This document shows, piece after piece, positions 1-11,437 of a DNA stretch of 64,000 bases. Each line of letters opens with the position of its first letter. Position 1 is the stretch's first letter. Source of the stretch: Thermothelomyces thermophilus ATCC 42464 (taxonomy: Eukaryota > Ascomycota > Sordariomycetes > Sordariales > Chaetomiaceae); NCBI RefSeq assembly GCF_000226095.1, contig NC_016477.1:4063678-4127677 (forward strand), in the 5' to 3' direction. Both the position numbers and the translations under genes were made by a program. Below the pieces are notes generated by a model. The model saw only the letters and a list, made by a program, of their open reading frames with translations, did no database searches and was not told where the DNA came from.

Positions 1-3000
1 CGAGGACGCGTAAATCGACACGACCAGCGCCCATGCCGCGCGCAAGAGGGAGGACATGCTCAAGTTGCTGCCCTTGCGCTTGGCGAAGCGTACGGACCGA
101 GTCACCTGGCTCGTCGCCTGCACGCGGTGTCCGGGATGCGGGAGCTGCGGGAAGTGAGCGGCGCCGGGTGCGGAGAGCTTTTCGGTCCAGAAGGCGTCCG
201 AGGCGGAGGCGTCAAGTGACGACACGTGTTCCACGAAGCGGGAGTAGCTTGGTGTTGGGATGACAGGCGCCTTTGGGTGCTGGTACCTCGCCTCGACCCG
301 GCCCAGCAGTGTTGGAAGACTCCATCCGTCATAGACAGCGTGGTGCGAGGTCCAAACGAACGTCGGCTGCACGCTGTTCTCATCGATGATGGTGTATCGA
401 GAAAGGATGCCACCATCGTGCGGTGGGAGATGACGGTGCGTCTCGGGAAGGCTGTTGGCACTTGCCGCTGTGTCCCAACTGATATCACCGCGAACAACGA
501 CTTGCAAAAACCCGATGTTCTCGACAAAGACTACGCGGGTCCGGAGAATTGCCTCCGAGTCTACAACGTCCTGCCATGCCTTCTTGAACCTTGCCAGGTC
601 GACGCCAACAGGCAGCCGGTAGAAGTTGACGGCCACATACGCGCCAGGCTGTCTTTGAGACGCGGCTACAAGGCCCGCCTGCAAAGGGGTGCAGGGTAAG
701 ATGTCTTCGATTGAATCAACATCGATGCAGCAGATGGATGCCACTGAGTGCTGTAGTTCTTGCAGGCTCATCGAAGCCATGTCCTTGAGTAGGGAGAATG
801 GAGGAGTCGGACCCGGGAGAGGCTCGTCGGCGACGGGACTGTCTGCGGAGCCGCCCCCATTCGTGGTCACAGCATCCATACCTCTTCCCGTGGCTGTCTT
901 TGCCATGTCGGAAAGCTTTGGCGACTGAAAGATGCTAGCTGCGGCTAGGACAATGCCTCTCTGTCGTGCTGCAGCAGCCAGGCGCATAGCTCCCACCGAG
1001 TCGCCGCCCTGGGTGAAGAAATTGTCGTCTGCTGTGATGGACTCCGCCGGCAGGTTGAGAACGGATGCCCAGAGCTCTTGCAACTGCTTCTCCATTGGCG
1101 TTTCCGGTGCACGACCGCCACCAGTCGCAGCCCCGAGACGATAGTCAGCGATGCTGCCTGATAGCTCTTGAGCCATGGTTCGCAAGCAGCGGCGGTCTAG
1201 CTTGCCCGATGAGGTGAGCGGCATCCTGGAGACGGGGAGGAACAGGCTTGGAACCATATAGGACGCCACACGTGCCATCAGGGCGGCAGCCATGGTTTGG
1301 GCAAAGGAGCAGAACTCCGGGTCCATAGGGAGAATGCGGGCCTCCTCCGTTCGATCCGGTGAGAGGCAGACGAAGACTGCCAGTGCCTTCTTGGTTCGCC
1401 CCGGAGTCACCAGCTCGACAGAGGACTGCGCTGTGGCCGGCAGAATGGTCTTGACATGATGCTCAATCTCTCCCAGCTCTATCCGTTGTCCGTGCAACTT
1501 GACCTGAGTGTCTTTGCGGCCAAGATAAACCAGCGATCCATCAGAGTTGTATCGCACGAGGTCGCCAGTCTTGTACATCCTCCGCAGCCCCTTCTCAGTG
1601 TGGTATGGATCCTCTTTCGCCCACTTCGGCATCTGAATGAACGCCTTGGCCGTCTCGACGGGTCTGTTGAGATACCCTCGAGCAAGAATAGGACCCTCGA
1701 TGAGCAGCTCGCCCACGCACCCGACAGGCACAAGCCGGTCATGGTCTTTGGGGTCCACGACCCACGATACACTCCCGACGCTGGTACCAATGTTACTAAC
1801 GTCACCATTTTGGTCGAGGTGCAGCTTGTGCGTCGCGTTGATGGAGCATTCGCTCGGGCCGTATTGGTTGTGCACGGGCACGACGCCTCCCCATGCGTCC
1901 AACACCTCGCGCGTCAGGGCCTCGCCGCCGACACAGAGGCCACGAATCTTTGGCACCTGCTCCGGCCGCAGCATCGCCGCGACGGTTGGCGTCAGATCCA
2001 TAAAGTTAGCGTCGAGCTTGTCGATTGCCCCCGGCAGGTTCCCTAGCCTGTCCTCTTCGGAGGGTACGCATACACAGCCGCCGTGGATCAATGTTGTGAA
2101 CATCTCCTCGATGCTGTTGTCGAATGTGTGTGTCGCGAATTGGAGGAAACGGGTGTGCGGCCCAATGCCCAGGGCCGAGCCATGTGCAAGACAACTTGAC
2201 ACGAGGGCCTGGTGACAGAGAACGACTCCCTTGGGCTTGCCAGTGCTACCCGAGGTGAACATGACGAAGGCGGGGTTCTCGGGCGTGACCCCGGACGGTA
2301 TCTCTTCGGTGCCCGACACCGAAGGGAGTTGGGCTAGCAGTCCGGGCCCAGTGGCCACTACGTGCGGTACCATAGCCTCAAACAACATGGCGCGGGCCTC
2401 GGATGCAACGACAACTCGAGCGCCCGCATCGATTACCTTCCCCTCGAGGGCGGAGGCGGGGTGAGTGGCATCGAGAGGCACCACACCGCCGCCTGCCTTG
2501 AGCACCGCAAGCATTGAGATGGTAGTCCAGGCAGACTTGTCAAAACATACGGGAACGAGGGCCTCAGGACAAACCCCCAATTTGACGAGGTGCCGGGCTA
2601 GTCGATTGGCCAAGTTGTTCATCTCCTCGTACGTGAAATCCCCGTCCCAACCACGTATGGCCTGGGCTTTTGGACGGAGGGCCACCTGCTTCTCCACCAT
2701 ACGGTGCATGCAGTCAAAGGTAGTGGCTGGCATCTTGGCATTCCATGACCAGATGTCCTTTTTGGTTGAATCATGGACGTTGTCCAGCTGGGAGATTGGA
2801 ACCTCGGCGTTCTCGGCGATATTTTGCAGGGCCTGGATGAAGGTTGCCGTGACGTGCCGGGCTTGAGCGCTGGACACGGCGTCGGTCCAGTAGTCGAGGT
2901 CGATTGCAGCCTTTCCATCGTTGTCTATCTCGATGTTGAGCGAGATGGGGTACTCTGTCGGGTCGTGGATCGCCGCTATGTCCTCGCACACTAGTGAGCC

Positions 3001-6000
3001 TTTTGATGCATTCGGCTTCGGTTCCAGGCGGCGGTATGAGATGCAGGTGTTGAACAGAGCCATACCGCCCGGCATGTTAAGAGCGTGCTGAACTTCGGCC
3101 AGCGAGGTTTGAGCGTAGGGGTTACAATCGAGCTGGTCTCTTTGCACAGCCTCAAGAAGACGCATCAGAGAGGGCTGATCGTCTCCTACACCACCGAGTT
3201 TGACCCGCTGGGTAGCCATGTTGATGAAGGGGCCAACAGCATCCTGGGAGCACTCAAGAGCAGCATCGCGGCCAGAAACGAGGTAGCCGAAGCAGACATC
3301 GTCGCTGCCAGTGTAACACGCAAGCGTCAAGGCCCAGGCGGCATGGAGGGCATTGGGCAGGGTGAACCCCGTCCTGGTGCAGAAGCCATGCAACGCAGCC
3401 AACCCGGGAACCTCAACACGAAGCGTGCACAACTCCCTCTTCTCCTCTGGCACATCGATGCCGTCGTTAAGAACAGGGAAGTGACACGGCTCGACGCCAG
3501 AGAGGTAATCCTTCCAGAATGCGACATCCACCTCGAGGCTGCGCCGCTGCAGCTTGGCCACAAAGGGGCTGAAGAGAGGCTTTGGCAGCCGCTCCAAGGA
3601 GCCCTCGTACGCTCGTCCAAGGTCGCGCAGAAGAATGTCCATAGAAGCACCATCCATGATGGCATGGCTCAGCTCCATAACGCAAGCTACGGCACTGCTG
3701 CTGTAGAAGATGGAGAAACGGTGCTGCGGCGACTGGTCCGTGTATTGCATGGGCTCCAAGCTGTCGACCAGGATGCGCACTTCGGCTTCGCTGATGCACT
3801 CGCGCACGATCATCGGGGGCTCAATTTCCTTCAGAACCACTTGATCGTAACTGCCAGCCTCTGCCTGGCTGATTGCGTCCACGAAAACGGTGCGGAGCAG
3901 CGCGTGATGGCGCACGACTTGCTTCCAAGCGCCCACGACCCGTTGAGCATTCACAGAACCATCATCGCTGCCACTGAGCCTGAGTTGGAACGTGCGGCGC
4001 ACGGCGTAAAAGTTTCCGTCCTTGGTTCGACTCAGCAACAACCCCTGCTGGATTGGTGAGGCAGGGTAGATGTTCTCGATCGCGTCCCAGCCCCGTTCTC
4101 CCGCAAGACCAGGGAGCTTTGTCTGCTCAAACGTCCTGAGATCTGCGAGGGTGACCTTTGGTAGCAACACGAGATCGCTGGCTGTGATGGTGCGCCCCAG
4201 CTTTGGCAAGGTTCTTGCAGCCTCGGTCAGAACCCCACGGCAGTTGGCTACCCACTTGCGGATGCGGTCCTGGTGTCTCATGCCGCCGTTCCATGCGAAA
4301 CCGAACCGTAGCGCCCCGTGTACGATGACAGCGGAGATCTCAAAGAGCGCAAACCGCGGCGCCCTCGTGCCAAAATCTGCCGTCGGGCTGCCGGGGTGCG
4401 CCTCGCCAGCCATAAGTGCGCCTTCGGCCGGCTGGAACAGGGCGTCCTTGCGTTCGAGCTGCTGGTAGCGACCGTGAAAGTTGAACGAGACCTCCATGTT
4501 CTTGTGTCGCGGCGCCCACTTCTCTCGGCCTTCAGGGGTGTGGAATCTGGCGGCAAAGTATGCTCGCCCATTGGCCGGAACCCGGCGACGGATGTCCTTG
4601 ACCTGGATCAGGGCATCGGCAAAGCTGGCCGGGGACGAGAGGGCGATAGGGAAGAGGGTGGTAAACCAGCCGACGGTGCGAGCAATGTCAATGTCCTCGC
4701 GGGGTGGCTCGCGACCGTGACCCTCGTTGAAGATGGCCGGGGGCGCACGGTCGGCGAAGGTGGCCTGGAAGGACCAGATCAGCGCGGCGAGGAGTAGGTC
4801 GACGGTCTCTGTGCCGAAGGGGAAGTGGCACTCGTTAAGCAGGGTAGCTGAAGTGGCCGCGTCCAAGTCGAAACCCTGGCATTCCACGTCACCATACAGA
4901 TTGGGCTGATTGTGCATGCCCCAGTAGGTGAACTGGGCATCTGGGACTTGGTCAGCGGACGGGAGAACCTGGCTGAGAGGCTTGTCGGCGCAGTCCTCAA
5001 TCTGCAGAGCCGCCCATTGTCGGAACGACAGAGATTCGTGGACAGCGCGGGCTGAGGGGTTTTCCACGAGTTCTTCGATCTCTTCCAAAAGCACCCGCCA
5101 CGAGACAAGGTCGACGACAAGATGATGCACCGTCATGAATAGCATCTGCTCGCCACTGTATTGGAAGGTGAAGAGCTCCGCCGCAAACAATGGCCCGCGG
5201 CGAGCGTCCAGGCAGCCTTGTGCGCTTGCAATGCCAGCGTCGGCTTCATCACGGGTTGATATCCTGCGAGTCCGGAGACGATAGGAGCCCTCTACGTCCG
5301 ATGTGATGAACTGCTTCCACCGTCCGTCGTCCCTCCGGGCGAAGCGAGCCCTGAGCATGGCGTGGCGGTTCACGACGACCTGAATGGCGTGTCGGACCGC
5401 GGATGTTTCTACTCGGCGAGCGAGGCGCAGGAGGAAGCTCTGGTTGAAGTGCTCATCGCCGTGCGCTCCGCCCCGAACTTCAAAGTGCAGCTGCTGGATG
5501 GGTGTCAGCTCGAAAGGAACGTTGAGCACACCGGCGTTGCCGCCGTCCCCGTTTTCAGCTCGCCCACCGGGTCCTTGACTCATCGGCTTGGCGGCGGCAG
5601 CCAGCTGTCTCAAGGATTTGGCCCTGAGAACGTCCTGGACGGACACGTTGAGGTGCGCTTTCTTCGCGTGACTGGCGCAGGCCATAGCCGAGATGGAGTC
5701 TCCCCCGAGACTGAGAAAGCTGCGATCATCGGGATCGATTTGGTCGGCGGGGAAATTCAAAACCAGACTCCAGATGTCACGAAGCCGATTCTCAGCCTCG
5801 GAGAGTGTGTGCGCGTTGCTGGCGTTGCCGACGTTGCCATTTACGGAGGCTGCATTGTTCTTGGCCGCATGCTGCTCCCTGATGATGCCCTGACACTGCT
5901 CCGCAGTGAGGACGGTTTCGACCCAAGTAGCAACCGTTTTCCGGTCCATCTTGCGAGAAGGTAGCATGGGAATGGCCTCAACGCACAGCCAGACCGAGGG

Positions 6001-8609
6001 CACCATGTACGCTGGCAAACGCTCACTTATCCGTGAACGGATGCTCTCTAAGATGGGCTCAGTCAATGACGGATTTCCGGCCAGGTTCAGGAATCCCTCT
6101 CCCGGTTTTCTGTCCTCGGAGGCAGGAATCCATGGAGTCGAGAGCGAGAGCACAGTGACGAGACGATTCGCTAATGGGCCCTTCTTCGGAAGAAGCACGA
6201 GAGCGTGTTGGACACTCTCGTCAACAGCTAAGTTGTGTTCAATTTCGCCCAGCTCGATGCGTTGGCCATGGAGCTTGATCTGGGTGTCCTTACGTCCGAT
6301 GTAGGTGAATGATCCGGACTCTGAGTTGTAGCGCGCCAAATCACCCGTCTTGTAAAAACGGCGGGGCGAATTGGCCTCAGAGCTCGCCCACCTCGGGTTC
6401 AGGACGAAGCTCTCTTCCGTCTTGGCAGGGTCATTCAGATATCCCCTGGCCAGACTAGGCCCCTCCAGCAGCATCTCGCCCACACAACCGACGGGAACCA
6501 GCCGATCATGATCAGCAGGGTCGACTAGCCATACTCGCACGCCGCAGGGAAAGCCGATGTCGGTGGGCTCGGTTTCCGGTCCAACACTGGAGTTCGCCAG
6601 CGCGGCGACAGAGCACTCGGCTGGGCCATAGCCGTTGACGAGTTCGAGACGCGACCAAGTGGCGACATGAGAGCGCGACATAGCCTCGCCCGCCAGCACC
6701 AGCCTGCGGAGGCCAGGGACAGCAGCCGGAGTGAGGAAGTTGACAAAGGATGGGGTGAGCACGGCGAAGTTGACCCTCATTCGGTTCATAGCGCCAGCGA
6801 GATCGTTGAGGCGCTCATGCTCGTCGGGAATGCAGACGCACCCTCCCACCATGAGGGTTGTCACAATCTCGACAATGCTTGCGTCGAAAGTGTGAGCCGC
6901 AAACTGCAACACACGGCAGGTGTCGTCAAAGCGGAGGGCTGGCGCATGCCGCCGCGCACCGGAGCAATAGGCTCGGTGTTCAATAATGGTCCCCTAATGG
7001 AAAAGATAATGTCAGTAGGTGAAGACGTGATCGGCGCGGCCGGGACAACTGACCTTGGGCTTGCCAGTGGAACCCGAGGTAAAGATAACGTATGCCACAT
7101 CGTTGCTGCTAACAATCGGTAAGCTCGTAGGAGCACCCTCCGACTGCGCCCTGGCAGCGTCTGAAACGGTGGCGTCATCCAAGGGCAACACGGTGTCAAC
7201 GAGGCCGGCAAGCTTCTCGACGAGGTGGCTAGAGCACAAGACGAGTTTGGCTTCTACCGATGCGCAGAGACCCCGGAGCCGTTCCAAGGGATGGGATGCG
7301 TCCAGGGGCACGAATGCCCCGCCCGCTTTCAGGACCGCGAGCATTGCTACTATCGTCCATTTCTGCTCTCTTGCATTAGCCGGCGCGGTTCCCAGGAGAA
7401 GCGAAGGAGGAACCCCAAGAGAGGAGAAGGGAAAAAAAAAAGAGAATACGAACCGATTTCTCGAAGCAGAGTGGTATAAGAACCTCGGGCCCAACGCCGA
7501 GAGTCACGAGGTGGGCGGCCATGATGCCAACCACGGCATCTAGGTCGCGAAACGTGAACGAGCCGTCCCAGGCACAAACGGCCTCCTCGTCGGGACGCTC
7601 CCGTACCCGGTCCGCAATCACATCGTGAATGCAGCGCTCGACGGGGTCAATTTCATAGGTCTCGTTCCACTCGCGAACGCGGTCCAGGTTTGCCCGACTC
7701 AAGTACTCAAGGGAGCTCAGGGGCGCCTCGGGGGCGCTCGTGAGGATGCCCGATAGGATGTGGTCCAACGTGCTGGCCACCAGCGCGCCGAGCGCCGGCG
7801 ACATGCCCAGTAGGCTGCTGTTCCATTCCAGAAACAGGCCCAGGCCGGCGGCGCCGCGCTTGGCTAGTAGCCGGATCTTGTGTTGCTGTGTGTTCCCCAA
7901 TGTCAGCCGACCACACTCAACTTACACGAGCTGGCGTTGGTGGGGAGGAATGAAAGGGCAGGAAGGGTTAGGGTTGGGTTTGGGCTGACAGAGGGAGCGA
8001 GGGGAGCGAGCTAAGCTTTTGGAACGCTCCCCCCCTCCCCCGGCTTTTCGGGTGCCAATGGAGGAGGGGGGGCCAGGGTGCCGGGATTGGGGCGGGAAGA
8101 GAGGGCCCACTTACCGGCTCCAAAACAGGGCAGGGCGTCGATCCTGCGGTGAAGCTCCACAAAACAACAGCGGTGTCAAAGATTGATCGATCCGGGTCGC
8201 TGCTCCGCAAAAACCGGGAGGGGACCGGGGGCAGCTGGCCGGAAAGCTGCGCTCTGGTGCGGTCGACGGTTCGGGCAATGGGTTCTCCGCCGTCGAGGAG
8301 GAAACGAGCGACGATGGGATCGTGAGTGTCATGGCCACCGAGTTGGAAGCCAAAGTTGACGTCATCCTGGCCGGTGTAGCATCGTAGGAAGAGAGCCCAG
8401 GCCGTCCGGAGGACCGCAGCAAACCGGTCGGGATCCGATGATGACAGAGCAAACAGCTTTGCCGCTTGCTCGACCTCGACCCGGACCGAGGAGAGCTGCC
8501 TGGCCGCCCCCGCGGCGGCGTCCCTGGCCGGACGACCAAAGTTTGGAAACCGACATGGCGCTGCCCCCTTCAGGTAGGCCTCCCAGTCGCTGACTCTGGT
8601 TGCGTCCAT
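1..8609 (-). CDS. Nonribosomal peptide synthetase, multimodular (3' end outside window)
   Basis: Assembles a peptide on carrier domains; product unknown. Proposed exons (minus strand) are 8609-8115, 7885-7454, 7362-7054 and 6993-1, all joined in phase 0, giving 2743 codons before the window edge. Order with rough residues: C-terminal half of a condensation domain (1-220); A1 (220-800, core TSGSTGKPK cut by the third intron); carrier T1 (GGDS, Ser845); epimerization domain (890-1320, HHLVVDLVSW near 1035 and GHGRE-type motif); condensation C2 (1390-1800, SHAIMDG near 1522); A2 (1835-2350); carrier T2 (Ser2411); condensation C3 (from 2500, HHAVYDG near 2629), cut by the edge. Epimerization after module 1 implies a D-residue at position 1. 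The ATG at 8609 follows non-coding microsatellite DNA. The divergent ABCC gene is the likely exporter. Family call is certain from the motifs; splice sites are inferred. Confidence 0.95.
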
Positions 8610-8661
8610 GGTCGTGATCGTCTCGATGTGGATGGGGGTGGAAGGGGCAGCAAAAGAGAGA

Positions 8662-8955
8662 ACGTGTATGTGAGTGAGTGAGTGAGTGAGTGGGCGAGTG
8701 AGTGAGTGTGTGTGTGAGTGAGTGTGTGTGTGTGTGTGCGTGTGTATGCGAGTGTGTCTTTGTGCGCAAGCGCGCTGCGAGAGATAGTATGCACCCACGG
8801 GCGTGTATGGGTGTGTGATTGTGGATATGTGTCTGTGTATGGGTAAAAGGGAGTATGTGTGTGTATGGGTATAGAGGGGGGAATGTGTATATGGATAGAG
8901 GTATATGTGTAGGTGTGTGTGCGTTGTGCCTGTAGGTGTGAGCCTGGGTGTGTTG
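8662..8955. repeat. GT/GAGT-rich microsatellite
   Basis: Long run of (GAGT)n, (GT)n and imperfect GTGTATG units directly upstream of the NRPS start. It is open in several frames only because the repeat lacks stops, so the apparent upstream extensions of the NRPS reading frame are not coding. Confidence 0.9.
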
Positions 8956-9934
8956 AGTAGGCGAGTGAGTGAGAATATGCGGCAACCTGGCTGCCAAAGA
9001 GGTTGGGGAGGGGGAGGGAGGAAAGGGTGACGGTGGTGAAGTTCGAATCGATAATGGCGCTGAGAACTGAAAGGGCGCAGAGGTAGGGCTGGTGTCGGTA
9101 GGCGGCAACACAGCAAAGAGGACGGATCTTTGATTTTTTTTTCTTCCTACCCTCTTCCTTTTTGCCTTCGTTTTTGCCTTCGCTAAGGGAAAAGATGCGG
9201 CGTGGGTTACCAAGGAGCAAAGCTCGGGACACGGGACAAGTTGAAGACCAACTTTGGCTACGCCAAGGGGAGAGCACTCAGTCATTCGACCTGTACCTGA
9301 CCCCGAAGGATCCGAATAGAGACAGTTATGACATGGTATTAAGACCTGCATACATCATTCGTTGGGATCATGGAACTCACCAGTTATATGGAAGAGGTTG
9401 TCTGATCCCTGCCCTCAGGTCTCAGGTCTCTCCGTCTATTTCCAGGTTTTGCTCCCTGGCCGCCCTCGCGCATGGAGGGCGGCGGGCGAATACGGGGAAA
9501 AAATTGTGATGCTTATGTCTAGGCGTAGCAGAGCGTTGTCCACATCCACCTCATTCCAAGAAGAGTTACAATATGAGGTGACATCCTGTAAGGCGTGATG
9601 CCAGTTATTCTTGGGAGAGGCTGGCTCTGCTGGCCCAGGCCGCAAACCTGGAAAGGGCCAGAATGCGGGCCAAGTGGATTAAAGGCGGCTCGGCATGTTG
9701 GAGTGCTTGACAGAGATTGACGCCGGAATTGCGGCATCGGGGAGATCCAATCAACACGTGTCTGCCAAGCTGGGCCGGCCTGGAATAACACGAGACGATC
9801 GGGTACCTGGAGGGCCACGGAGGTTACACTGCTTCCTGCTACGCTGGCATGCGACTTGGCGGTACCTTTGTGTATTCCGTGATTCCGCGGAGTTTCTTGA
9901 CTTGCATGCAGGGGAACTAGTTTGTCTTGCAAAA

Positions 9935-9953
9935 GGGGGGGGGGGGGGGGGGG
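9935..9953 (+). repeat. Homopolymer run of 19 G
   Basis: Uninterrupted run of 19 G in intergenic DNA. No gene association is visible. Length may be affected by sequencing error. Confidence 0.85.
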
Positions 9954-11268
9954 TTGGACTAGCATGTTGCCTGCAGCGGATATCTAGTGTAGCCGGGCCG
10001 CCATGACGGGGAACGGCTTTGTCGATCACCTTGGGGATAGCGGCGGGAGATGGACGGCCAATCAATACGACGGGCCAAGACCTGTCATCGAATGACAGCC
10101 GCTAGCGTAGGGCAGGCTCGCTCCCGCCATCCCCTTCCATGCTAGCGAGTCCAGCCGCATTCAGAAGTAGTGTAGAGAAGGGCGGGCGACACAACAATCG
10201 ATAGTGTAATGTGTGTAACTGTGGCATGGCGGCTGAGGGCGCAATACCACCCGAACATTCGGCTGGGACCCAGCCCAACGCCACTTTGACAACGTGGATC
10301 CGGCATGGACGAGTGTACACTTCGAAAATAGCTACGGTGGTAATTACACCACATGGCGGCGCACATAACATGCCTACATAATACACATATGTACATGTAA
10401 ATATGCACTTTGTATAGTACACCACCGACCTTACAATAACTCGGTACGAACCATTCCACCAATGTCCAATACTAGGTAGTGTACCGGTAAGCTGACTATG
10501 CTCGCCAATCTCGCCAATGGTTTCCCTAAAAGGGGAGTTGATCGTCCTGCCAAGGGTCACCATGTCCAGGTCGGCCCGGCATTGACGCAAACTTACAGGC
10601 ACCGAACAGATGGAGCCGAGCAAAGCCGGATTTCCAACCGTGTTCCTTGGCTGCGGCTATCACAAATGCCCCGCCGTCGGAAACCGCATTTGCTTAATTG
10701 GGTCTGTTCCTTGGCCGTCTAATGACCATCGGTGCAGGTTTCCCCCGGTCTATGATTGCTCGTATGCAATCTAATATGCATTCACATACATACATACATC
10801 CACTAGACAGCTGACCGCTGACCACTTCCGGACAGCTCCCTCAGCTCCTCGGGAATAGGAGGGCAAACATATCCGCCCTCCCCATGGTAACGTCCCATCA
10901 TTGTGGGGAGGCCTGGGGGGGTGTATATTTGGGCTGGTCCAACAAATCGCGTTATGTATGTATATAGATTCTGTAAGCACACGTTCAGCGTTGTCCCATC
11001 GCACCTCGATTCCAAAGAATCGGCCACGGAATAACCGAAGCTGCTTCCTCTTCCACCCTGCTTCCAAGGCCGGATCGCCCAGTCTAGACCTAGCAAAGCG
11101 CAATCAATCAGCAGAAAGCGTTTTTCTAGGGACCCGGAGGAAACCAATATGTAATTAGGACCTGCAGCCCAGGGATATACGCTTCTCTGTGCTGAGAAAC
11201 ATTGCCGAAAGTTCCAAACTCAAACATCATTTCAGACCCTTTTCTTCTCATCTCTTCTTCCCCTTTTT

Positions 11269-11296
11269 CACACACACACAGACACACACACACACA
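11269..11296 (+). repeat. (CA)n microsatellite in transporter 5' region
   Basis: CA dinucleotide run with one GA interruption, about 140 bases before the ABC transporter start codon, in a pyrimidine-rich stretch typical of fungal promoters and 5' leaders. Confidence 0.85.
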
Positions 11297-11437
11297 TTTC
11301 CCCTTTCTCCTCTCGCCATTGTCCCCACCTTCCAGTTCCTGTCCTCTTCTTCCGCGGATTTTCTATCCCTCCCGGAACCTGAGCCGTTGGGCTTCCCGCC
11401 TGCGCGCGCCCTCGTCCGATGCGCCAACTAGACAACC

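Larger units (their letters stand above)
8610..11437. promoter_or_regulatory. Divergent intergenic region between NRPS and ABC transporter
   Basis: 2.8 kb with no convincing gene on either strand. It must hold the promoters of both the NRPS and the ABCC transporter. It contains GT/GAGT microsatellites next to the NRPS start, a run of 19 G at 9935-9953, a CATA repeat at 10785-10799 and a CA repeat just upstream of the transporter. Several 80-170 codon ORFs here show no recognisable motif and their composition follows the simple repeats. Confidence 0.6.

Noticed and set aside
33-7543. Many plus-strand frames within 1-7.5 kb
   Set aside because: Antisense shadows of the NRPS coding sequence, whose motifs are all on the minus strand.
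7968-9351. Long minus-strand frames upstream of the NRPS start
   Set aside because: They translate the GT/GAGT microsatellite (His/Thr/Ser runs) and lack protein-like composition; coding is supported only from the ATG at 8609.
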